Position numbers and translations under genes: made by a program
Shown: in pieces, positions 38,841 through 49,247 of the stretch
Position numbering within the stretch: the first letter of the stretch is position 1
Layout: every line of letters starts with the position of its first letter
Notes under the pieces: model-generated
What the model was told of the DNA's origin: nothing
Seen by the model: only the letters and a program-made list of their open reading frames with translations
Databases searched by the model: none
Origin: Aquincola tertiaricarbonis
GTDB taxonomy: Bacteria; Pseudomonadota; Gammaproteobacteria; Burkholderiales; Burkholderiaceae_C
Reading direction: 5' to 3'
Length of the DNA stretch: 54,404 bases
NCBI RefSeq assembly: GCF_000969605.1
Contig: NZ_JZUE01000032.1
Coordinates: 1-54,404, forward strand

Positions 38841-39806
38841 ATGAAGCGCACCCTGATCGTTGCCGCCGTCGCTGCCCTGGGCACGAGCGCCGCTCTGGCT
38901 CAAAGCTCCGTGACCGTGTTCGGCCGTGTGAACACCAGCGTCGAGTACCAAAAAGACGTCGCCGTCGACGGCAAGCAGACCGTTCTGCAGAACAACGCTT
39001 CGCGCCTGGGCTTCAAGGGCACCGAGGACCTGGGTGGCGGCCTGAAGGCTGACTTCTACCTCGAGCACCGCTTCAACAGCGACACCGGCACCCAGTCGGG
39101 CGACTTCTGGTCCGGCGACGCCTGGGTCGGCCTGTCGGGCGGCTTCGGCAACATCCGCGCCGGTCGCCTGACCAGCGCCGCCTACTACGCCACCGCCGAC
39201 TGGATTGGTCTGCACAACCACGACACCGGCACGTCGGAAGACAAGCTGTACACCTACCTGAGCCAGAACAAGAATACGGTGTCGTACCAGACCCCGAACC
39301 TGTCGGGCTTCGTGGGCGAGTTCACCGTGTCGGCTGCCGAAGGCCCGGTCGAGACCAACAAGGTCTACAACCTGGCTGGCAACTACGACGCGGGTCCCCT
39401 GCACCTGGGCGTGGGCTACGAGCACCAAGCCGGCTCGAAGGACAAGCAGCTGGCCGTGCGCGCCCTGTATGAATTCGGCGCCTTCACCGTCGGCGGCTAC
39501 TACCAGCGCAGCGACCTGAACACCGACGACCTGGGCAAGCGCAACCTGTTCCGCATCGCCGGCATGTACACCCTGGGCGCTTCGGAATTCCACGCCAACG
39601 TGGGCTATGCCGACGACTGGAGCAACGCCGACGACACCTCGGCCATCCAGTGGACCCTGGCCTACAACTACAACCTGTCCAAGCGCACCAAGGTCTACGC
39701 CTTCTACACCATGGTCGACAACAAGTCGAACGCCGCCTACGGCACGGCCGCCGGCGCCGGCAAGGACCCCAGCTCCTTCGCCGTCGGCGTGCGCCACAAC
39801 TTCTGA
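38841..39806 (+). CDS. Outer-membrane porin (Gram-negative porin family)
   Basis: A 321-residue trimeric beta-barrel porin. A signal peptide MKRTLIVAAVAALGTSAALA ends near residue 20. The mature part begins QSSVTVFGRVNTSVEYQ and has RLGFKGTEDLGGGLKADF and the constriction-region FGNIRAGRL. The last residue is Phe (VGVRHNF), the usual outer-membrane assembly signal. AAAGGA precedes the ATG. Codon choice differs slightly from its neighbours (more GCT, ACC and AAG), as expected for a highly expressed gene, and two terminators follow in tandem. Confidence 0.95.
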   Translation: MKRTLIVAAVAALGTSAALAQSSVTVFGRVNTSVEYQKDVAVDGKQTVLQNNASRLGFKGTEDLGGGLKADFYLEHRFNSDTGTQSGDFWSGDAWVGLSGGFGNIRAGRLTSAAYYATADWIGLHNHDTGTSEDKLYTYLSQNKNTVSYQTPNLSGFVGEFTVSAAEGPVETNKVYNLAGNYDAGPLHLGVGYEHQAGSKDKQLAVRALYEFGAFTVGGYYQRSDLNTDDLGKRNLFRIAGMYTLGASEFHANVGYADDWSNADDTSAIQWTLAYNYNLSKRTKVYAFYTMVDNKSNAAYGTAAGAGKDPSSFAVGVRHNF

Positions 39807-39832
39807 TCTCCGGCTCGCCGGATCGGAATGCC

Positions 39833-39856
39833 AAACGGCCCCTCGGGGCCGTTTTT
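39833..39856 (+). terminator. Porin terminator 1
   Basis: AAACGGCCCC (39833-39842) pairs with GGGGCCGTTT (39845-39854) around the loop TC and is followed by further T residues, a strong intrinsic terminator 27 bases after the porin stop. Confidence 0.92.
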
Positions 39857-39862
39857 CATGTC

Positions 39863-39889
39863 CGGCCCTTTTGGGGCCGTTTGTCTTTT
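39863..39889 (+). terminator. Porin terminator 2 (tandem)
   Basis: CGGCCC (39863-39868) pairs with GGGCCG (39874-39879) and is followed by TTTGTCTTTT. It may be a degenerate copy of the first terminator and a backup, and protects the convergent xerD from read-through. Confidence 0.7.
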
Positions 39890-39905
39890 CGTCGTCCGCA
39901 GCGCG

Positions 39906-40808
39906 TCAGCCGCGCGGATGGTGCCGTGCGTGCAGCACCCGCAGCCGCTCCCGCGCCACGTGGGTGTAGATGGTGGTGGTGGAGATGTCCGCATGGCCCA
40001 GCAGCATCTGCACCGCGCGCAGGTCGGCGCCGTGGTTGAGCAGGTGGGTGGCGAAGGCATGCCGCAGGGTGTGCGGCGAGATCGGCGTGCCAATGCCGGC
40101 CGCCAGCGCATGCTTCTTCACGATGTTCCAGAACATCTGGCGCGTCATGCCTTCGCCGCGGGCGGTGACGAACAGGGCCTGGGTGCTCTGGCCCTGCAGG
40201 ATGGCCGCACGGGCCTCGGCCAGGTACCGGGTGATCCAGCCGTGGGCTTCGTCGCCAAAGGGCACCAGCCGCTCCTTCGAGCCCTTGCCGATCACCCGCA
40301 GCACGCCTTCGGCCAGGCCGACCTGGATGGTCTGCAGGCCTACCAGCTCGCTCACGCGCAGGCCGCTGGCATACATCAGCTCGAGCATCGCGCGGTCGCG
40401 CAGGCCCAGCGGGCGGCCGGTGTCGGGCGCCTGCAGCAGCGCCTCCACCTGCGATTCGCTCAGCGTCTTGGGCACCCGCATCGGCTGCTTGGCGGTGCGC
40501 AGCCGCAAGGTGGGATCGGCGGCCACCAGGTGCTCGCGCAGCGCCCAGCGGTAGAAGCGCTTGAAGACCGTCAGCCGCCGGTTGGCGCTGGTGGCGCGGG
40601 AGCCGGCGTGGCGGGCCGCCACGTAGCCCAGCAGATCGGTCTCGGTGGCGGCATCGATGGCCTTCGCCGGCCCGGCGGCCAGCCAGTCGGCGCATCCCTG
40701 CAGGTCGCGGCGGTAGGCGGCCAGGCTGTTGGCGGCCAGGCCATCCTCGATCCAGAGCGCGTCGACGAAACGGTCGATCAACGCCTGGCTCTGCTCGCGC
40801 GCGGTCAC
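39906..40808 (-). CDS. xerD: Site-specific tyrosine recombinase XerD
   Basis: A 300-residue recombinase that resolves chromosome dimers at dif with XerC. The N-terminal SAM-like core-binding domain (about 1-95) is followed by the catalytic domain with Arg in [27 protein letters not shown] and the nucleophile Tyr in STTTIYTHV. The C-terminal [10 protein letters not shown] is like XerD (LHQQHHPRA in E. coli), not XerC. The GTG at 40808 overlaps the stop of the upstream Bug receptor gene (GTGA). The open frame continues into that gene, but the extra part is out of frame with it and not XerD-like. Confidence 0.95.
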   Translation of the reverse strand: MTAREQSQALIDRFVDALWIEDGLAANSLAAYRRDLQGCADWLAAGPAKAIDAATETDLLGYVAARHAGSRATSANRRLTVFKRFYRWALREHLVAADPTLRLRTAKQPMRVPKTLSESQVEALLQAPDTGRPLGLRDRAMLELMYASGLRVSELVGLQTIQVGLAEGVLRVIGKGSKERLVPFGDEAHGWITRYLAEARAAILQGQSTQALFVTARGEGMTRQMFWNIVKKHALAAGIGTPISPHTLRHAFATHLLNHGADLRAVQMLLGHADISTTTIYTHVARERLRVLHARHHPRG

Positions 40809-41797
40809 TCCAGCGTCAGCTTCTGCGTCTGCACCACTTTCTTGTACACGTCGTACTCGGCGCGGATCTGCGCGGCGAATTCGTCGGGCGTGTTGAGCAC
40901 CAGCAGCGAGCCGGTGTCCTCGATGCGCTTCTTCACGTCGGGCAGGTCCACCGTCTTCTTCACCGCGGCGCTGATGGCGTCCACCACGTCCTTGGGCATG
41001 CCCTTGGGGCCGAGGAAGCCGTAGTACGCCATGCGGTTGGCTGCCGGCAGGCCCACTTCCTTGAAGGTGGGCACGTTGGGCAGCACGGCCAGGCGCTGGG
41101 GCGCCGCCACCACGATGGGCACCAGCCGGCCGTCCTTGATGAAGGGCAGTGCCGACGGCAGGTTGTCGAACATGATCGGCACCTGGCCGGCCACGGTGTC
41201 GTTGAGCGCCGGGCCTGCGCCGCGGTAGGGGATGTGGGTGATGAAGGTGCCGGTCAGGCTCTTGAACAGCTCGGTCTGCAGGTGGCCGATGCCGCCTGTG
41301 CCCGAAGTGGCATAGCTGTACTTGCCCGGGTTCTTCTTGATGACCTCGAGGAAGGTCTTGTAGTCCTTCGCGGGGAACGACGGGTGCACCACGATCACGT
41401 TGGGCGTGGCCGCGATGTTGATGATGGGCGTGAAGTCGCTGACGGGGTCGTAGCCGATCTTCGGGTTGATGGCCGGGTTGGACGCGGTGGTGGACACCGT
41501 GGCCATGCCCAAGGTGTAACCGTCGGGCTTGGCGCGCACGAGTTCCAGTGCGCCAATCGAGCCGCCGCCACCGCCCTTGTTTTCCACCACCAGGTTCTGG
41601 CCCAGCGCCTGGTTGGCCTTCTCGGCCACCACGCGGGCGATGATGTCGGTGGTGCCGCCGGGCGCGAAGGGCACCACCATGCGCACCGGCTTGGTGGGAT
41701 ACGACTGCGCCATGGCGGGCATCGCCAGCGGCAAGAGCGACAGCGCGCCGAGCGAAGCCAGAGTCTTGAGGGTCTTGCGTTTCGTCTGAGGGATCAT
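40805..41797 (-). CDS. Bug-family tripartite tricarboxylate transporter receptor
   Basis: A 330-residue periplasmic solute receptor of the TctC/Bug family, very common in Burkholderiales. A signal peptide ends near residue 30 (PAMAQS), then [44 protein letters not shown] and [14 protein letters not shown] follow. It binds carboxylates or similar small acids; the ligand is not readable. AAGGAG is placed nine bases before the ATG. No TctA/TctB membrane genes are near, which is common for orphan Bug receptors. Its stop overlaps the xerD start. Confidence 0.93.
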   Translation of the reverse strand: MIPQTKRKTLKTLASLGALSLLPLAMPAMAQSYPTKPVRMVVPFAPGGTTDIIARVVAEKANQALGQNLVVENKGGGGGSIGALELVRAKPDGYTLGMATVSTTASNPAINPKIGYDPVSDFTPIINIAATPNVIVVHPSFPAKDYKTFLEVIKKNPGKYSYATSGTGGIGHLQTELFKSLTGTFITHIPYRGAGPALNDTVAGQVPIMFDNLPSALPFIKDGRLVPIVVAAPQRLAVLPNVPTFKEVGLPAANRMAYYGFLGPKGMPKDVVDAISAAVKKTVDLPDVKKRIEDTGSLLVLNTPDEFAAQIRAEYDVYKKVVQTQKLTLE

Positions 41798-42660
41798 CGG
41801 TGCATGCTCCTTGTGAGGAGCGGCGATCATAGGGCGCATGGCAGACTGCCATCGATGCACACCGCCCTGCTCCTGCTGCCCGACTTCCTCCTGATCGTGC
41901 TGGGCTTCCTGGTGTGCCGCTACACCCTGCTGGACCGCAGCGTGTGGGACGGCGCCGAGCGGCTGGTGTACTACCTGCTGTTTCCGGTGCTGCTGTTCAA
42001 CGCCATCGTGCGCAATCCGCTGCAGCCCTCGGCCCTGGCCACGCTGGGCGTGGCGGGCCTGGCCATCGTGGGCACCGGCATCGTGCTGTCGATGGCCCTG
42101 GGCCGATGGCCGGGCGTGGATGCCCGCATGCATGCCTCGGGCGCGCAGGTGGCCTTCCGCTTCAACTCGTACATGGCGCTGGCGCTGGCTGAGCGGCTGG
42201 GCGGCGCACCCGGCGTGGCCGCCGTGGCCCTTCTCGTGGCGGTGGCGGTGCCGGCCTGCAACATCGCCGCGGTATGGCCGCTGGCACGCCACGGCGGGCA
42301 CGGCTTCCTGAAGGAGCTGGTGCGCAATCCGCTGATCGTGGCCACGCTTGGCGGCCTGGTGGCCAGCCTGCTGGGCCTGAGCTTCCCGCCCGCCGTGGCC
42401 ACCACGCTGGACCGCATCGGCCTGGCCGCGCTGCCCATCGGCCTGATGGCGGTGGGCGCCGGCCTGCGCTTCGGCGCGCTGCGCGATGCGCCCCGGCTGG
42501 CTGCCGCGCTGCTGGGCATACGCCACCTGGTGTTGCCGCTGGTGGCGGTGGTCTGCGTGCGCTTCACCGACCTGGCACCGCTGCAGCAGCTGGTGATCGT
42601 GGCCTTCTCGGCGCTGCCCACCGCGTCCAGCTGCTATGTGCTGGCCGCCCGGCTGGGCGG

Positions 42661-43839
<1,179 letters not shown>

Positions 43840-43857
<18 letters not shown>

Positions 43858-44331
43858 CGCCCCATTCTAGAAACCCGCCTGCTGCACTGGCCCGACGAGG
43901 CCGCCTGCGCGGCCGTCGCCCAGGCGCTGGCTGCCCAGCCGCTGCTGCGCGATGCCTTCATCGAGCTGCACGGCCCGCTGGGCGCGGGCAAGACCACGCT
44001 GGTGCGCCACCTGCTGCGTGCACTGGGCGTGCAGGGCCGCATCAAGAGCCCGACCTATGCGGTGCTGGAGCCCTATGAGCTGGCCGATGGACTGGCCGTC
44101 TCCCACTTCGACTTCTACCGCTTCGAGGATCCCGCCGAGTGGGACGACGCCGGCTTCCGCGACGTGTTCGCGCAGCCGGGGCTGAAGCTGGCCGAATGGC
44201 CCGAGAAGGTGGCCGCCGCCCTGCCGGTGCCCGACCTGCGCATGGAACTGCAACCCCAGGATGACGACCAACGCACCGTGACGATGCAAGCCTGTACTCC
44301 CCGCGGCCAAGCGCTGCTGCACGCCCTGTGA
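43840..44331 (+). CDS. tsaE: tRNA threonylcarbamoyladenosine biosynthesis ATPase TsaE
   Basis: A 163-residue P-loop ATPase that works with TsaB and TsaD to make t6A in tRNA. Walker A is GPLGAGKTTLVRH near residue 45, then SPTYAVLEPYE and FDFYRFEDPAEWDDAGF, all typical. No ATG is available; the GTG at 43840 (VKTLPHRPILETRLLHWP) is the best start and puts 18 bases inside the divergent queG gene. Its stop overlaps the amiC GTG (GTGA). The tsaE-amiC-mutL order is common in betaproteobacteria. Confidence 0.93.
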
Positions 44332-45728
44332 GCCGCGCCCTGACGAGCCGCAGGCACCTCCTGAAGCAGGCCGGCGGCCTGGTGCTGTTGCTGGGCGCGG
44401 CCGACCTCGCCTTCGGTGCCGGCATCGTGGCGGTGCGCGTGTGGCCGGCCGATGCCTACACCCGCGTCACGCTCGAGAGCGACCAGCCGCTGGCCGCGCG
44501 CCACCAGCTGCTGTCCGACCCCGAGCGCATGGTGGTGGACATCGAAGGCCTGGAGCTGAGCCCGCAGCTGCGCGAGCTGGTGGGCAAGGTGCGGGCGGAC
44601 GATCCCTTCATTGGCGGCATCCGCGTCGGGCAGTACCAGCCCCGGGTGGTGCGGCTGGTGATCGACCTGAAGCAGGCCACCGCGCCGCAGCAGTTCGCGC
44701 TGGCGCCGGTGGCGGCCTACCAGCACCGGCTGGTGTTCGACCTCTACCCCACCCAGCCGATGGATCCGCTGCTGGCGCTGATCCGCGACAAGGAAGCCTC
44801 CGAGCGCGATGCGGCGCAGACGGTGCAGGACGCGCTGGGCGAATTCATCGGCAAGGTGGGCACGCCGCCACCGGTGGCCGCCGCGCCGGTGCCGCCGGCC
44901 GCCGCTTCCGCACCCGGCCTGCCGCCGCCGGCCGCGCCGCCGGTGGTGGCTGCCGCACCGGTGCCGCCGCCGGTGACCGCCGTGCCCGGCCCGCGGGCCG
45001 CGCTGCAGAACAAGATCGACCGCCTGGTGATCGTGGCGCTGGACCCCGGCCATGGCGGCGAAGACCCCGGCGCCATCGGCCCCAGCGGCCTGCGCGAGAA
45101 GGACGTGGTGCTGTCGGTGGCCTTGCAGCTGCGCGAGCGCATCAATGCCATGCCCGGCATGCGCGCCTTCATGACACGCGACGCCGACTTCTTCGTGCCG
45201 CTGCACGAGCGGGTGCAGAAGGCGCGGCGGGTGCAGGCCGACCTGTTCGTGTCCATCCATGCCGATGCCTTCATCACGCCGCGGGCACGCGGGGCCTCGG
45301 TGTTCGCGCTGTCGCAGGGCGCGGCCACCAGCACCGCCGCGCGCTGGATGGCCAACCGCGAGAACGCGGCCGACGTGGTGGGTGGGGTGAACCTCAAGTC
45401 GGCCGATGCCCAGGTGCTGCGCACGATGCTGGACATGAGCACGCATGCGCAGATCAAGGACAGCCTGCGCGTGGGCGGCGAGGTGCTGGGCGAGCTGGAC
45501 CGCGTGGGCAAGCTGCACAAGCCGCGGGTGGAGCAGGCCGGCTTTGCGGTGCTGAAGGCGCCGGACATCCCCAGCATCCTGGTCGAGACGGCCTTCATCT
45601 CCAACCCGGAAGAGGAAGACAAGCTGCGCAGTGCCGAGTACCAGCGCCAGCTGGTGCGCGCGCTGGCCACCGGCATCCAGCGCTACTTCGCGAAGAACCC
45701 GCCGCTGGCGCGCAACCGCCAGCTGTGA
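44328..45728 (+). CDS. amiC: N-acetylmuramoyl-L-alanine amidase AmiC
   Basis: A 466-residue periplasmic zinc amidase that cleaves septal peptidoglycan during daughter-cell separation. SRRHLLKQAGG at the N-terminus is a Tat signal. An AMIN domain (about 30-140) localises it, a Pro/Ala-rich linker (about 180-225) follows, and the Amidase_3 domain (about 230-455) has the zinc ligand motifs DPGHGGEDPGAIG and SIHADAF and the catalytic Glu region ILVETAFISNPEEE. The start is GTG, coupled to tsaE. It needs an EnvC/NlpD-type activator in the model species. Confidence 0.95.
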   Translation: MSRALTSRRHLLKQAGGLVLLLGAADLAFGAGIVAVRVWPADAYTRVTLESDQPLAARHQLLSDPERMVVDIEGLELSPQLRELVGKVRADDPFIGGIRVGQYQPRVVRLVIDLKQATAPQQFALAPVAAYQHRLVFDLYPTQPMDPLLALIRDKEASERDAAQTVQDALGEFIGKVGTPPPVAAAPVPPAAASAPGLPPPAAPPVVAAAPVPPPVTAVPGPRAALQNKIDRLVIVALDPGHGGEDPGAIGPSGLREKDVVLSVALQLRERINAMPGMRAFMTRDADFFVPLHERVQKARRVQADLFVSIHADAFITPRARGASVFALSQGAATSTAARWMANRENAADVVGGVNLKSADAQVLRTMLDMSTHAQIKDSLRVGGEVLGELDRVGKLHKPRVEQAGFAVLKAPDIPSILVETAFISNPEEEDKLRSAEYQRQLVRALATGIQRYFAKNPPLARNRQL

Positions 45729-45765
45729 GCCGCGCGGGCGGCGCGGACCGTTCGGCCGCCGGGCC

Positions 45766-45822
45766 GCCCCAAGGCTGAACGCGCCCCCCTGGGGGGCAGC
45801 GAGCGTCAGCGAGCTTGGGGGC
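45766..45822. repeat. REP-like nested palindrome, Burkholderiales type
   Basis: GCCCCAAG (45766-45773) and CTTGGGGGC (45814-45822) form an outer inverted repeat around an inner perfect one, GCCCCCC-T-GGGGGGC (45783-45797), followed by CAGCGAGCGTCAGCGAGC. By memory, elements of this shape are scattered through Burkholderiales genomes. Only one copy is seen in the window. It may also terminate the converging amiC and dedA transcripts. Confidence 0.6.
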
Positions 45823-46456
45823 TGACCTGTCTCGCGCGCCAGCCGCCAACAAGCGCGATGACGCCGGGGATGATGATCATGGCCCAGATGATCTTGTCCA
45901 GGTGCTGCTTGACAAACGGGATGTTGCCGAACAGGTAGCCTGCCAGCGTGATGCCCACCACCCACAGCAACGCGCCGGCCACGTTGTAGGCGGTGAACTT
46001 GCCCCGGCTCATCGCCGCCACGCCGGCCACGAAGGGGGCGAAGGTGCGGATGAAGGGCATGAAGCGGGCGATGATGATGGTGATGCCGCCGTGCTTCTCG
46101 TAGAAGCCGTGGGCCTGCTCGAAGGCGCGCTTGTTAAACCAGCGGCTGTTCTCCCAGCCCCATACCCGGGGCCCGATGGCCCGGCCGATGGTGTAGTTCA
46201 GCTGGTCGCCCAGGATGGCGGCGGCCACCAGCAGCGCCATCACCAGCGGCAGGTTCAGCAGGCCGGCGCCGGCCAGCGCACCCACCACGAACAGCAGCGA
46301 GTCGCCGGGCAGCAGCGGCATCACCACCACGCCGGTCTCGACGAAGATGATGGCGAACAGCAGCGCATAGACCCAGGTGCCGTGGTCGGCCACGAACTGC
46401 GCGAGGTGCACGTCCACGTGCAGGATGAAGTCGATGAGGGCGGCGAGGAGTTCCAT
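45806..46456 (-). CDS. DedA family membrane protein
   Basis: A 216-residue inner-membrane protein of the DedA/VTT (SNARE-associated) superfamily, with about four to five hydrophobic and re-entrant segments. The features are FVETGVVVMPLLPGDSLLFV, the GDQLNYTIGRAIGP segment and RFMPFIRTFAPFVAGVAAMS, all strongly conserved. Members act in lipid (undecaprenyl phosphate or phospholipid) flipping and membrane homeostasis. It is inserted between amiC and mutL but on the minus strand. The last five residues (SPQAR) and stop are encoded by the REP-like palindrome. Confidence 0.93.
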   Translation of the reverse strand: MELLAALIDFILHVDVHLAQFVADHGTWVYALLFAIIFVETGVVVMPLLPGDSLLFVVGALAGAGLLNLPLVMALLVAAAILGDQLNYTIGRAIGPRVWGWENSRWFNKRAFEQAHGFYEKHGGITIIIARFMPFIRTFAPFVAGVAAMSRGKFTAYNVAGALLWVVGITLAGYLFGNIPFVKQHLDKIIWAMIIIPGVIALVGGWRARQVSPQAR

Positions 46457-46499
46457 GGCGGCGGATTATCGCGGTGCAGCAAGTTTCTAGAATGACCGG

Positions 46500-48422
46500 A
46501 TGAGTTCCGTCTCCGAAGCCGTTGCCGCTGCCGCCGCGCCCCGCCGTCCCATCCGCGAGCTGCCCGACGAGCTGGTGAGCCAGATCGCCGCCGGCGAAGT
46601 GGTGGAGCGGCCCGCCTCGGTGGTGCGCGAGCTGGTGGACAACGCGCTGGACGCCGGCGCCACGCAGATCCACGTCAAGCTGGTGGGCGGCGGCGTGCGC
46701 AGCATCGTGGTGGAGGACGACGGCGCCGGCATCGAGCCGGCCGAGCTGCCGCTGGCGCTGCGCCGGCATGCCACCAGCAAGATCGGCTCGCTGGACGACC
46801 TGGAAGCGGTATCCACCATGGGTTTCCGCGGCGAGGCGCTGGCCGCCATCGCCTCGGTGGCCGACGTGTCGCTGCTCAGCCGCACCGCCGGTGCGCCGCA
46901 TGCGGTGCGGCTGGATGCCCGCTCCGGCGAGCTGTGCCCGGCCGCCCGCGCGGTGGGCACCAGCGTGGAGGTGCGCGAGCTATTCTTCAACACGCCGGCG
47001 CGCCGCAAGTTCCTCAAGAGCGATGCCACCGAGATGGCGCATGCGCTGGAGTCGGTGCGCCGCCACGCGCTGGCGCGGCCGGACGTGGGCTTCGCGGTGT
47101 GGCACGAGGGGCGGCTGGTGGCGCAGTGGCGCGCGGCGCGGCTGGACCAGCGCATCCGCGACGTGCTGGGCGAGGACTTCCTGGAAGGCAGCCGCGCGGT
47201 GGCGCACGAGGCCGGCCCGCTGGCCATCCAGGGGCGCACCGGCTTGCCCGAGACGTCGCGCGCGCGGGCCGACCAGCAGTACGTGTTCGTCAATGGCCGC
47301 TTCGTGCGCGACCGGCTGATCGCCCATGGCGTGCGTTCGGCCTACGAGGACGTGCTGCACGGCCAGCGGCAACCGGCCTATGTGCTGTTCGCCACCATCG
47401 CGCCCGAGCTCGTGGACGTGAACGTGCATCCCACCAAGATCGAGGTGCGCTTCCGCGACGGCCGGGCCGTGCACCAGGCGGTGCACCGCGCGGTAGGCGG
47501 CGCGCTGGCGGTGTCCCGGGCCGGCGAGGCCACGGCCGGCGCTGGCCTGCTGACCGCCGGGCCGCAGCCACCGGGCGCCACCGCGGAGGCCGCCGCGGAC
47601 GCGCCTGCGCAGGCTGCGGCCGAGTCGTCCGGCATCGCCCCGCGCCTGCCCGCCTGGCTGCCCGCCGCCCAGGCCGGCGCCAGCTTCGTGCGCATGCCGC
47701 GCAGCGATGGCCCGGCCCAGGCGGCGCTGGCGCTGCAGACCGCCGCGCTGCTCTATGCGCAGGAGCCGCCCGCGCCGTGGCAGCCGCGGCCCGGCTCGGC
47801 GGTGTCCGCCGCCGCCGAACCCGCGGCCGACTGGCCGCTGGGCCGCGCCATCGCCCAGATCGGCGGCGTGTACGTGCTGGCCGAGAACCGCCAGGGCCTG
47901 GTGATCGTGGACATGCATGCGGCCCACGAGCGCATCGTCTACGAGCGGCTGAAGGCCAGCGTCGGGGCGGCTGCCATCGAGTCGCAGCCGCTGCTGATCC
48001 CGGCCACCTTCGCCGCCTCACCCACCGAGATCGCCGTGGCCGAGAGCCAGCGCGAGACGCTGCTGGCCTTGGGCCTGGACCTGGGCCCTCTGTCCCCCGG
48101 CGTGCTGGCGGTGCGCGCCCGGCCGGCGGCGCTGGCCGGCGGTGATGCGGTGGCACTGGCCCGCTCGGTGCTGGCCGAACTGGCCGAGCTGGGCGACGTG
48201 GGCGCCGCGCAGGTGCTGCAGCGCGCCCGCGACGAGATCCTGGCCACCATGGCCTGCCATGGCGCGGTGCGGGCGAACCGCCAGCTCACGCTGGACGAGA
48301 TGAATGCGCTGCTGCGCGACATGGAGCGCACCGAGCGCGCCGACCAGTGCAACCACGGCCGGCCCACCTGGCGTCAGCTGGGCATGCGGGAGCTGGACGC
48401 CCTCTTCCTTCGCGGCCGTTGA
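46500..48422 (+). CDS. mutL: DNA mismatch repair protein MutL
   Basis: A 640-residue mismatch-repair mediator. The N-terminal GHKL ATPase has VVRELVDNALDAGA, VEDDGAGIEP and TMGFRGEALAAI. A Pro/Ala-rich linker (about 345-450) follows, then the C-terminal dimerisation domain. DMHAAHERIVYE there fits the DQHA-x2-E-x4-E endonuclease motif with Met in place of Gln, and ACHGAVRANR and CNHGRPTW fill the other metal-site positions. This suggests a nicking MutL, as in species without MutH. It is divergent from dedA with 43 bases between. Confidence 0.95.
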   Translation: MSSVSEAVAAAAAPRRPIRELPDELVSQIAAGEVVERPASVVRELVDNALDAGATQIHVKLVGGGVRSIVVEDDGAGIEPAELPLALRRHATSKIGSLDDLEAVSTMGFRGEALAAIASVADVSLLSRTAGAPHAVRLDARSGELCPAARAVGTSVEVRELFFNTPARRKFLKSDATEMAHALESVRRHALARPDVGFAVWHEGRLVAQWRAARLDQRIRDVLGEDFLEGSRAVAHEAGPLAIQGRTGLPETSRARADQQYVFVNGRFVRDRLIAHGVRSAYEDVLHGQRQPAYVLFATIAPELVDVNVHPTKIEVRFRDGRAVHQAVHRAVGGALAVSRAGEATAGAGLLTAGPQPPGATAEAAADAPAQAAAESSGIAPRLPAWLPAAQAGASFVRMPRSDGPAQAALALQTAALLYAQEPPAPWQPRPGSAVSAAAEPAADWPLGRAIAQIGGVYVLAENRQGLVIVDMHAAHERIVYERLKASVGAAAIESQPLLIPATFAASPTEIAVAESQRETLLALGLDLGPLSPGVLAVRARPAALAGGDAVALARSVLAELAELGDVGAAQVLQRARDEILATMACHGAVRANRQLTLDEMNALLRDMERTERADQCNHGRPTWRQLGMRELDALFLRGR

Positions 48423-48573
48423 GTCGGCGAGGTTTGCTGCACTGCGGCAACCATGAGGCGTTGTCCTACACGCGCGGGCGCAGCGTCCCGACAGCGGCGC
48501 CTAGGGAGTGACCCTTAGTCTTGTGCCCATCGTGCTGCGTGCAGTGCCCCAAGAAAAGCCAGGAGTGAGCGTC

Positions 48574-49167
48574 ATGAGCTTCGAATCCACCTCTCGTCCC
48601 GTTGCCACCAGCCACGGCAGCGCCTCGCCTGGCCTGCAGGCGCATGCGCTGCTGGGCACGCCGCGCCAGTGGCGGGTGGCGATGCTGATCGACGATGGCG
48701 TGGACGAACTCTGCGTGGCCCGCCTGATCGCCGAACTGGACCGCGCCGGCGCGCAGGTGCAGCTGGTGGCGCCGCAGATCGCGCCGGTGAGCACGCAGCT
48801 GGGCGGCATGCTGTCGCCGGAGCACAGCGTGGCCGCGGTGTCCGCCGCGGACTTCGACGCGGTGTGCGTGCCTTCGGGCCTGTTCTGCGCCGAGACGCTG
48901 CAGCTCAGCGACGAGGCTTTGAGCTTCGTGCAGCAGGCCTACGAGGCGGGCAAGACCCTGGCCGCGACCGGCGAAGGCGTGCAGGTGCTGCGCGCGCTGG
49001 GCTTGCCGGTGGAGGGCGGAGACGCGCTGGACGAGCCGGAGCCGGGCGTCATCGTCGGCCATGGCGAGCACTGCACCTTGTCCAACTTCGGCCGCCGGCT
49101 GGCCAAGCGCCTGTCACGCGAGCCGCAGCGCCCGCCGCGCCGCATGCTGCGCGCCCTGGCCGCCTGA
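48574..49167 (+). CDS. DJ-1/PfpI-fold protein like the catalase HPII C-terminal domain
   Basis: A 197-residue single-domain protein. From about residue 30 it follows the flavodoxin-like DJ-1/PfpI fold (RVAMLIDDGVDELCVARLI, VQLVAPQIAPVS, DFDAVCVPSG), and in detail it resembles the extra C-terminal domain of large clade II catalases such as E. coli KatE rather than free proteases. No catalase core is attached and the usual nucleophile Cys of PfpI is not seen at the expected elbow. AGGAG precedes the ATG. It sits upstream of the AidB-like gene. A stress role is inference. Confidence 0.8.
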   Translation: MSFESTSRPVATSHGSASPGLQAHALLGTPRQWRVAMLIDDGVDELCVARLIAELDRAGAQVQLVAPQIAPVSTQLGGMLSPEHSVAAVSAADFDAVCVPSGLFCAETLQLSDEALSFVQQAYEAGKTLAATGEGVQVLRALGLPVEGGDALDEPEPGVIVGHGEHCTLSNFGRRLAKRLSREPQRPPRRMLRALAA

Positions 49168-49247
49168 CCGTCTGCGGGCCGGCCCCCTGGCGCCGTCGGC
49201 GCGGGCGCAGCATGCTGCACGCCCGCCCTGGCGCCAGGAGTGATGCG

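Noticed and set aside
39906-41852. Possible fusion of a long N-terminal domain to XerD
   Set aside because: The first 348 residues are the Bug receptor gene in a shifted frame. The GTG at 40808 gives a normal XerD length.
48423-48573. Gap between mutL and the catalase-tail-like gene
   Set aside because: Checked for tRNA, terminator and small genes; nothing supported.
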